From the IMG/VR virus record IMGVR_UViG_3300025133_000190, positions 1 through 47,348 of that record: DNA of 47,348 nt. One strand, given 5' to 3'. Positions 40,498 through 46,284 of this stretch are shown piece by piece. The notes under the pieces were generated by a model. It made no database searches. It saw only the letters and a list, made by a program, of their open reading frames with translations, and was not told where the DNA came from. This DNA is from a virus. Within the stretch, counting starts at the first letter, position 1. Each line of letters starts with the position of its first letter. A program made the translations under genes and the position numbers.

Positions 40498-41570
40498 AAC
40501 TCCCTACAGTTCTCTCGGACCTACCCGGCAGTGAAGTATTCGATGTAGTTGACTCTACCAAGATCAAGTGCTTCAAAGACTGCCCTCGTAAATTCTTCTT
40601 TAACTACGTCCTCCACTGGCGGAAAGACGTTCCCAACATCCACCTCGAATTCGGCACCGCATGGCACCTAGCAAAAGAACATCTCCTCAACCACGGCTAC
40701 AAGCCCGCCGACGTTGACGATGCCTACTCCCTATTCCTAGCTCACTTCCGTCAGTTCTTCGCCGAGTCCGACGACCTTAACCTTGGCGCGAAGAACGCAG
40801 GGAACGCTTACAAAGCCCTCAACGAATACGCCCAGCAGTACGCCTTCACCAACGCGAACATGGACATCCTAGCCACTGAGATCTCTGGCAAGTGCAACCT
40901 CTCCCCTGATGTGATGGCGTCCTTCAAGATAGACGCAGTCGTACGCGATGAGACTGGCATGTGGGTACTCGACCACAAAACCTCTTCCCGTGACTCCCCC
41001 ACCGATGATGCCTCATGGCACCTATCAACCCAGATGGCCCTTTACACCCACGCACTCCACTGCATGTACCCTACCGAATCCGTGAAAGGTGCCTACGTTG
41101 ACATATCCGTTCTCCGTAAAACCGGCAACCTCCACAAGCGCCTACCAGTCCTAAAGACCTTCGCCGCGCTTGAGGAGTGGCATCACAGCATCCTCTATTG
41201 GTACGACCTTCTCCAACGTGAGTACGACAAGCTCTCAACTGTCGACCCCTCCGACACCTTCCTAACTGCCTTCCCCATGAACACGGAGTGCTGCACCAAG
41301 TACGGAGCCTGTCCTTACATGCCTCTATGCTCCACTCCTTCCAACCCCATGAACAATCCTACCCAAATCCCCGGCGGCTTCCGTCGTGAAGTCTGGAACC
41401 CTCACGCCAGTGACAAAGCATGGACGCCCAAGCACATCATGGAACCCGACGGCACTCTTCACCCGCCCACCCCTGCTGAGGAGGCCGCATTTAAAGAAGC
41501 CCGTGAACGCTTACGTGAGCTTCGCGCGCACTCTGAGGCAGATGACTTCAACTTCAAAGGATTCACGTGA
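40494..41570 (+). CDS. Cas4/RecB-like PD-(D/E)XK nuclease with Fe-S cysteines
   Basis: 358 residues. The start is TTG at 40494 (TTGA overlap, AGGGG six bases upstream); no ATG fits. Motifs: STKIKCFKDCPRKFFFNY with Cys30, FGTAWH with His58, KIDAVV with D147, VLDHKT with D160 and K162 (the D-X-K core), and a QMALYTHAL helix. A cluster CCTKYGACPYMPLC (Cys267, Cys273, Cys279) with Cys30 gives the 4Fe-4S site of Cas4/AddB-type nucleases. It probably resects DNA ends to feed the Sak4-like protein encoded 544 bases downstream. All active-site residues are present. Confidence 0.85.
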   Translation: MKLPTVLSDLPGSEVFDVVDSTKIKCFKDCPRKFFFNYVLHWRKDVPNIHLEFGTAWHLAKEHLLNHGYKPADVDDAYSLFLAHFRQFFAESDDLNLGAKNAGNAYKALNEYAQQYAFTNANMDILATEISGKCNLSPDVMASFKIDAVVRDETGMWVLDHKTSSRDSPTDDASWHLSTQMALYTHALHCMYPTESVKGAYVDISVLRKTGNLHKRLPVLKTFAALEEWHHSILYWYDLLQREYDKLSTVDPSDTFLTAFPMNTECCTKYGACPYMPLCSTPSNPMNNPTQIPGGFRREVWNPHASDKAWTPKHIMEPDGTLHPPTPAEEAAFKEARERLRELRAHSEADDFNFKGFT

Positions 41571-41695
41571 TGCCCCTCTTCAACCGCTATCGCCTAGTCC
41601 CATCTAAACCCTACCCCCTACAACACATATTAAACCAGTGTAAATCCAACAACCTCTCCCCTAACGTACACTACTGGTGGAAGGAGAAATACTAA
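41570..41695 (+). CDS. Hypothetical 41-residue protein
   Basis: ATG 41570 in a TGATG overlap with the nuclease gene; stop TAA 41693-41695 overlaps the next ATG (TAATG). A basic, Pro/Tyr-rich peptide ending HYWWKEKY. Its coupling at both ends and the SD for the next gene inside it (AAGGAG) support it. Confidence 0.5.
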   Translation: MPLFNRYRLVPSKPYPLQHILNQCKSNNLSPNVHYWWKEKY

Positions 41696-41976
41696 TGACC
41701 CCCAACAACACTCCCAACCCTGTCCGCTACACTCCTCAAACAGACGAGCTATCAGGAATGCTACCCGCCCATGCTGGCGAGTACGTCTCCTACACCGACT
41801 ACGCCATCGAACGTTCATCACGCATCAAGCTCCACCAACACCTAAACCACATACAGGAGATAGTCCTCTATGCCCTCTCAGAACTCCGAACCCTCAACCC
41901 CAACGTACCCTCCCCTCCTGAAGGTAGCATCCCCGGAACTCCTAGTCCTAACCAACGAGAGACTTTTTTCCCGTGA
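41695..41976 (+). CDS. Hypothetical 93-residue protein
   Basis: ATG 41695 with AAGGAG upstream. Pro/Asn-rich ends around one helical segment (IKLHQHLNHIQEIVLYALSEL). No family recognised. Its last 107 bases are also read in another frame by the 41870 gene. Confidence 0.55.
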   Translation: MTPNNTPNPVRYTPQTDELSGMLPAHAGEYVSYTDYAIERSSRIKLHQHLNHIQEIVLYALSELRTLNPNVPSPPEGSIPGTPSPNQRETFFP

Positions 41977-42211
41977 ACCCAATCTCCCTCTCAGTGCAGA
42001 GGAACACGTACCAGAAATATACGCCGCTTGCGTACACACTGTCCGTGCAATCCTAACCCTGACCAGCGAATGGGAACTCTTCTCCCTCGACCAACTCATG
42101 AAAGACTCAATTAATGAACACACCGACGCCCAGCAAATCACCGACGAACGCCCTCCAACCGACTTCCTCGGACTCCCCCCTTCCGGATATTCTGACGAAG
42201 AAGAATACTGA
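41870..42211 (+). CDS. Hypothetical 113-residue protein overlapping both neighbours
   Basis: ATG 41870 with AGGAG ten bases upstream. Helical middle (EEHVPEIYAACVHTVRAIL) and acidic end. About 107 bases at its start and 98 at its end are shared with the neighbouring genes in other frames, leaving only 137 bases of its own. Either the overlap is real, or one of the three starts lies further in. No family recognised. Confidence 0.5.
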   Translation: MPSQNSEPSTPTYPPLLKVASPELLVLTNERLFSREPNLPLSAEEHVPEIYAACVHTVRAILTLTSEWELFSLDQLMKDSINEHTDAQQITDERPPTDFLGLPPSGYSDEEEY

Positions 42212-42974
42212 ATCCCAAGAGGCGCTCTCCAAGGCGAAGGTAAACTGGCTCCTCTACGGCGACCCCGCCACAGGCAAAACTCACACTGCCTTTACTGGCC
42301 GCCAGCCCGTATACTGCCAATCTTTCGACCCTCAAGGCTCCGACATCCCTCACCTCCACGAGATGGTACGCAACGGAACCGCCATCATCGACCGCACCTG
42401 TGAAGCCGAAGACGCTGACCGCCCTTCCGCCTTCGTCAACTTCAACAAGAACTTCATGGCGATGCAAAAATCAGGCGCCTTCAATCACATCGGGACCTAC
42501 GTAATAGACTCCCTCACATTCTTCTCCGATGCCGTCCTCAACTTCACCCTCCAACAAGAAGGGCGCGCCGGCACTCACCCTCAAATCCAAGACTACTCCC
42601 GCGTGAAAGCCACTCTCAAAAAGGTAATGCTTGCCTGCTGCAACCTGCCCTGCGATTTCGTCCTCACCGGCCATATCCAAACCGAGAAGGACGAAGTCAA
42701 CCTCACCACCATCACCTCCCTCATGACCATCGGCAAGAACGCTATAATCATCCCTCAATACTTTTCCGAGTTCCTCGTCACAGACGTACTCGCTAAAGGT
42801 GACACCATCGACTACCGCCTCCTAACCAAGCCCCACAAACGCTACCGTGCCCGTACACGTATTGGCTCAGGAAAGTTCAAAGACTATGAAACTCCTGACC
42901 TTATGTACCTCCGCAAGAAAGCGGGCTTCGCAGCGTCTCACCTTCCACCCCTACCCACTGAGGAGAACCCATGA
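42114..42974 (+). CDS. Sak4-like RecA-fold ATPase (recombinase/annealase)
   Basis: A 286-residue protein with Walker A GDPATGKT (residues 49-56), a strand YVIDSLTFF as Walker B (about residue 125), then helix and FVLTGHIQTEKDE with the conserved TGH pattern of the phage AAA_24/Sak4 group. These short RecA-like proteins anneal or pair strands with a phage SSB-like partner. Flanking Cas4-like nuclease and OB-like genes support that use here. The ATG at 42114 lacks an SD and lies inside the upstream gene; no other ATG precedes Walker A. Confidence 0.75.
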   Translation: MNTPTPSKSPTNALQPTSSDSPLPDILTKKNTESQEALSKAKVNWLLYGDPATGKTHTAFTGRQPVYCQSFDPQGSDIPHLHEMVRNGTAIIDRTCEAEDADRPSAFVNFNKNFMAMQKSGAFNHIGTYVIDSLTFFSDAVLNFTLQQEGRAGTHPQIQDYSRVKATLKKVMLACCNLPCDFVLTGHIQTEKDEVNLTTITSLMTIGKNAIIIPQYFSEFLVTDVLAKGDTIDYRLLTKPHKRYRARTRIGSGKFKDYETPDLMYLRKKAGFAASHLPPLPTEENP

Positions 42975-43005
42975 ACCCACACTAACCCCCCACGTAACCC
43001 CAAAA

Positions 43006-43030
43006 ACTAGATTCAACATTTGAACGTAGT
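43006..43030. promoter_or_regulatory. 25-bp dyad element, copy 5 (perfect dyad)
   Basis: Left arm ACTA-GA-TTCAA, centre CAT, right arm TTGAA-CG-TAGT: every specified base is matched in the opposite arm. It lies in the gap before the ssDNA-binding-like gene. Confidence 0.65.
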
Positions 43031-43049
43031 AAACACACCACACTAAACT

Positions 43050-43064
43050 GGGTGCCAAGCACCC
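43050..43064 (+). promoter_or_regulatory. Leader hairpin with CAA loop
   Basis: GGGTGC (43050-43055), loop CAA, GCACCC (43059-43064), directly followed by the SD GAAGGA of the 43078 gene. Likely a translation or stability element. Confidence 0.5.
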
Positions 43065-43077
43065 GAAGGAACATGTT

Positions 43078-43515
43078 ATGTCTGAAGATCTTACTTCCCA
43101 AGCCCCCGAAGGTTTCCTTTCCGTACCGAATACCGCTGACGCTGTAGAGCCTGAGCTTGTGCCCGCCGGTGACTACACCCTTCGCCTCACGCGCGTTGAC
43201 AACACCAACAGCAAGAAGGGCGACCCGATGTTGCACCTCATCTTTGCTGTCGAAGACAGCGGCATGGTGAACCCGGCTCCTGTTCACAGTTACCTGATGC
43301 ACCCGCTTCCCAGCGATGACGAAGGCCAGACGAACAACAAGCGCCTTGGTTTCAAGCGGTTCTTCGAGTGCTTCAACGTCCCCGTGGACGAGAATGGTGG
43401 AGTGGAACTGGCGATGCTTGAGGGCTTGACTGGCTCTGTCTCCCTTTCCATCCGCCCGGGCAAGGGTGAGTACGGCCCGAGCAACAACATCAGCAAGTGG
43501 CACAAGGCCCACTAG
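43078..43515 (+). CDS. ssDNA-binding-like protein (DUF669-like, Sak4 partner)
   Basis: A 145-residue protein. The middle reads AGDYTLRLTRVDNTNSKKGDPMLHLIFAVED, the strand-turn-strand pattern of DUF669/OB-fold proteins that accompany phage recombinases, followed by LMHPLP and KRLGFKRFFECFNV. Probably coats single strands for replication and for the Sak4-like ATPase. It has its own leader (dyad element, hairpin, SD) and its own terminator, so it may be made in large amounts. The family call is by pattern. Confidence 0.65.
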   Translation: MSEDLTSQAPEGFLSVPNTADAVEPELVPAGDYTLRLTRVDNTNSKKGDPMLHLIFAVEDSGMVNPAPVHSYLMHPLPSDDEGQTNNKRLGFKRFFECFNVPVDENGGVELAMLEGLTGSVSLSIRPGKGEYGPSNNISKWHKAH

Positions 43516-43517
43516 TC

Positions 43518-43530
43518 CGGACGTAGTCCG
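43518..43530 (+). repeat. Hairpin with GTA loop after the 43078 gene
   Basis: CGGAC (43518-43522), loop GTA, GTCCG (43526-43530), three bases after the stop codon; same 3-nt-loop type as the array. Confidence 0.45.
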
Positions 43531-43556
43531 TCGGTCCCCATGAACGTATGACTGAG

Positions 43557-43605
43557 GGGAGGGCGCAAGCCCTCCCTTCTTTACGGAACCCATTACCGGG
43601 TTTTT
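43557..43605 (+). terminator. Tandem terminators after the ssDNA-binding-like gene
   Basis: First: GGGAGGGC (43557-43564), GNRA loop GCAA, GCCCTCCC (43569-43576), then TTCTTT. Second, weaker: AACCC (43587-43591), loop ATTACC, GGGTT (43598-43602), then TTT. Together a good intrinsic terminator. Confidence 0.8.
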
Positions 43606-43620
43606 ATGTGAAAGGAAAGA

Positions 43621-43851
43621 ATGATGGCCCACAAAGAGATTGAGTTATTCACAGACTGCTGCAAGAGTTGGGTAAGGATTACGAAGAACGAACAAGGGAC
43701 ATTCCTGTTGACTGTTAAGGACTCCGCCACTGGCACTCCTTACATCTTTGAGCACCAAATTCATACATCAAATATAGAGGACTTCTCGGTGATGTTGGCT
43801 GACTTAGTACGCACCGCCGCTGACGACTATGTACCTGAAGAGGATATCTAA
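43621..43851 (+). CDS. Hypothetical 76-residue protein
   Basis: SD AAAGGA; ATG 43621 or 43624. Acidic, mixed alpha/beta, with CCKSWVRITK near the start. No family recognised. It follows the tandem terminators, so read-through or an unseen promoter must supply its message. Confidence 0.6.
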   Translation: MMAHKEIELFTDCCKSWVRITKNEQGTFLLTVKDSATGTPYIFEHQIHTSNIEDFSVMLADLVRTAADDYVPEEDI

Positions 43852-44121
43852 ATGCCTGACAAACCATACGTCCCTAAACTCTGCATAGAGATAACGGACG
43901 AACAAAACCGCCGGATGCAGAACCTTCTGCCTCACGGTTCACGAAAGCTCTTGTTCGGCATCGTCATAGATGACCTGCTGGACCTGATAGAGGAAAACGG
44001 ACCCGCCGTTCTCGGCGCAATGATGGCGCGGGCGGTGACTCTCCGCCATACCAAAACCATAGGACCTGCACTCCATGCAATTGGAAAAGATGAAGACAAG
44101 CATACTGGAGATGACACCTGA
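43852..44121 (+). CDS. Small protein, possibly ribbon-helix-helix-like
   Basis: An 89-residue protein with a KLCIEITDEQNRRMQNLL strand-helix start followed by HGSRKLLFGIVIDDLLDLIEENG, similar in form to small phage proteins with an RHH-type fold that bind DNA or regulate. Weak evidence. A DNA-binding role would make it one candidate reader of the dyad elements. Confidence 0.5.
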   Translation: MPDKPYVPKLCIEITDEQNRRMQNLLPHGSRKLLFGIVIDDLLDLIEENGPAVLGAMMARAVTLRHTKTIGPALHAIGKDEDKHTGDDT

Positions 44122-44353
44122 TGCTCTACGTGACCTTATTCGCGCTACTCGCTTGGAGCGGGATAGTTATGTTTATCCAAAGAAGCCAAGTGCAAGAGCT
44201 AAGAAAAAGTCAGTATCTGCTACAAAGTCAAAACGACGCTCTGGCACGGGAGTTCTTCGCAAGAAGCGGCTCTCAGGAAAAAAGATTGAAGATATAAAGA
44301 AGATGAACTCTGCTGAGATAGAGAAGCTACTCAAGATACTGGAAGGAAAATAG
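44090..44353 (+). CDS. Hypothetical 87-residue lysine-rich protein
   Basis: ATG 44090 follows GGAAAAG; an upstream ATG at 44075 is possible and would overlap the previous gene by 47 bases. The middle is very basic (ARAKKKSVSATKSKRRSG) and the ends are helical. It probably binds nucleic acid. No family recognised. Ends one base before the ParB-methyltransferase gene. Confidence 0.55.
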   Translation: MKTSILEMTPDALRDLIRATRLERDSYVYPKKPSARAKKKSVSATKSKRRSGTGVLRKKRLSGKKIEDIKKMNSAEIEKLLKILEGK

Positions 44354-44354
44354 C

Positions 44355-45728
44355 ATGACAGCTACACCTAAGCAACTGTGTGAAGAGTTTGAAGTAGGCC
44401 GAGCATCCCTCGCCGAGATTGAAGTAGGGGAGCGTGAAAGGAAAGACTTCGGGGAGGTAGATGACCTTGCATCCACTATCAAAGAGAACGGGCTCATCTG
44501 TCCACTCGCAGTTAAGCGTCTACCTGAAGCCTCAGACTCTAAGTATCTCCTTGTGGCGGGCGGTAGACGATTTGCAGCTTGCCTATCTGCTGGGATTGGA
44601 GAAGTTCCCATACGGATCTACCCCGAGTCTCTTGACGAACATCAACTGGCCGTTATCGAGAATATCGAGAACATATATCGGAAGGATTTTACCGTAGAGG
44701 AGTCCCTCTCTTCTGCCAAAAAGATCCACGACGCCAAGATAGCCATACACGGGGAGAAGTTCTCCACCAAGAAAGACGCCACCGGATGGTCACAGAAGAT
44801 GACCGCCGACCTTCTCAACATGTCCACTGGCGCTACCTCTGAACTCCTAGCCCTAGCAGCGGCGGCGGAGAAACATCCAGAGATAGGCAAAGCAAAGAAC
44901 ATGTCTGAAGCCAAGAAGCTCGCCAAGACTATCAAGAAGAATGCAAGCAAGTCCGCCAAGGCCAAGGAGTTGGAACGTGCTGCGGCTAACGCCAATGCAG
45001 ACGACGAACGTGCTCGCCTCATCTCCTCCTACCAGATCGGGGACTGCTTTGAAGGTATGGCTAAGCTACCCGCCGACACCTTCGACCTTGCCGAGATTGA
45101 CCCACCGTACGGTATTGACTACAAGCAGCTCAAGACTGACAGTGACTCGGGCGGCAGTACCACTCTCAATTACAACGAGGTGCCGGCAGAGGAGTATTTG
45201 GACTTCATGTCCAATGCCATAATCGCCGCCAAGCGTGTCCTCAAACCTAACTCCTGGCTCATCTTATGGCACGCGCATATGTGGCAAGACCCACTATACG
45301 AAATCCTCATCGCGCAGGGCTTCGCTTGTCGGAACCTAACCGCCGTGTGGACCAAGCCTCAGACATCCTGCCAAACTATGCAGCCCAAACGTTACCTCGC
45401 TCGTGGTTACGAGCAGTTCCTTTACGCCTCCTTAGGCTCACCCGAAATACAAATACAAGGACATGCCGATGTCTTTCCACACAAAGGGGTTCCTTCAACG
45501 TCTCGCGCTCATCCTACAGAGCGTCCGATCTCTCTCATACAAGATGTACTATCTACGTTCACTCCTCCTGGCTCTACTGTACTTGTACCTTTTGCCGGCA
45601 GCGGTAATACTATACTTGCTGCTAACAACTGCCACATGACAGCCCTAGGCTTTGACCTCACTGAACTCTACAAAGACACGTTCACAGTCAAGGTATACGA
45701 AGGGGAGGTAGGTAAGTATGCCAACTGA
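44355..45728 (+). CDS. ParB-domain / DNA methyltransferase fusion
   Basis: A 457-residue protein. Residues about 15-120 are a ParB N-terminal domain with the GGRRFAA box (69-75) and IENIENIYRKDF, followed by an HTH-like region (MTADLLNMSTGATSELL). After a lysine-rich linker comes a beta-class N6-adenine or N4-cytosine methyltransferase: DPPYGIDY (249-256, catalytic motif IV), HPTERPISLIQ, then FAGSGN (413-418, AdoMet-binding). Phage proteins of this kind modify DNA, often as protection against host restriction. No restriction enzyme is nearby, so it acts as an orphan methylase. It overlaps the next gene by 11 bases. Confidence 0.9.
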   Translation: MTATPKQLCEEFEVGRASLAEIEVGERERKDFGEVDDLASTIKENGLICPLAVKRLPEASDSKYLLVAGGRRFAACLSAGIGEVPIRIYPESLDEHQLAVIENIENIYRKDFTVEESLSSAKKIHDAKIAIHGEKFSTKKDATGWSQKMTADLLNMSTGATSELLALAAAAEKHPEIGKAKNMSEAKKLAKTIKKNASKSAKAKELERAAANANADDERARLISSYQIGDCFEGMAKLPADTFDLAEIDPPYGIDYKQLKTDSDSGGSTTLNYNEVPAEEYLDFMSNAIIAAKRVLKPNSWLILWHAHMWQDPLYEILIAQGFACRNLTAVWTKPQTSCQTMQPKRYLARGYEQFLYASLGSPEIQIQGHADVFPHKGVPSTSRAHPTERPISLIQDVLSTFTPPGSTVLVPFAGSGNTILAANNCHMTALGFDLTELYKDTFTVKVYEGEVGKYAN

Positions 45729-45957
45729 GCCAGAACAAAAGTACAAATTAGAGGCTTGTGGTAACTGCGATCTCCTCCTGGACCCCACTCGTGCTGACTG
45801 CCCTCGCTGCCAGTTCGGTGGCTGGGTTGAGTACTCTGACTCGCGCTGCACTGAGTACGAGCCGGCTCCAACTAAACTTATATCCTCACCCTTTTGCAGT
45901 GAGGTGCCTGAACTGTATCGTGAACTTGAAAAGGAAACTAACCATGACACGCTCTGA
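45718..45957 (+). CDS. Zinc-ribbon protein, 79 residues
   Basis: Two Cys pairs, CGNC and CPRC (13 residues between pairs), form a zinc ribbon at residues about 14-32; two further Cys lie later. The start overlaps the methyltransferase end. It may bind nucleic acid; no family recognised. Confidence 0.6.
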   Translation: MPTEPEQKYKLEACGNCDLLLDPTRADCPRCQFGGWVEYSDSRCTEYEPAPTKLISSPFCSEVPELYRELEKETNHDTL

Positions 45958-46183
45958 AACACTGACTCAAGCACTCAAGAGCCTCGGCCATTGCCAAAGC
46001 CAACTCATCACCCCTACCACTCCCGCCCACATCACCACCAACTTCTCCACCGCTATCACTCTTCTCACCACAGTCATAACCTCCTTGCGTGAAGAAGAAC
46101 TCGCAGCGAAAAAGGCCGCTGCCAACCCTCCCCGCATCAAGCACACACCCAAATCCACTCCACTCAAAGGACCAAAGAAATGA
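45944..46183 (+). CDS. Hypothetical 79-residue protein
   Basis: ATG 45944 with AAAAGGA upstream and a 14-base overlap with the zinc-ribbon gene. Thr/Ser-rich helical start and a basic end (KHTPKSTPLKGPKK). No family recognised. Confidence 0.55.
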   Translation: MTRSETLTQALKSLGHCQSQLITPTTPAHITTNFSTAITLLTTVITSLREEELAAKKAAANPPRIKHTPKSTPLKGPKK

Positions 46184-46281
46184 CTATCACGGGCGCTACC
46201 CAATTCCTCCTCTTCGCGATGGCGGCATTCCCGGTACTGCTCGTCCTCCAAGCTCTCTTTAACACAATGAAAGGGAAGTAA
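46180..46281 (+). CDS. 33-residue single-pass membrane peptide
   Basis: ATG 46180 overlaps the previous stop (ATGA); TAA ends three bases before the polymerase ATG. Residues 8-28 (QFLLFAMAAFPVLLVLQALF) are strongly hydrophobic, one TM helix, with a short basic end. It could anchor replication or act as a small inhibitor; no homologue is recognised. Confidence 0.55.
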   Translation: MTITGATQFLLFAMAAFPVLLVLQALFNTMKGK

Positions 46282-46284
46282 GTA

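Noticed and set aside
42982-43632. Minus-strand 216-residue reading frame
   Set aside because: Opposes the ssDNA-binding-like gene and runs through its hairpins and terminators; no SD and no family pattern.
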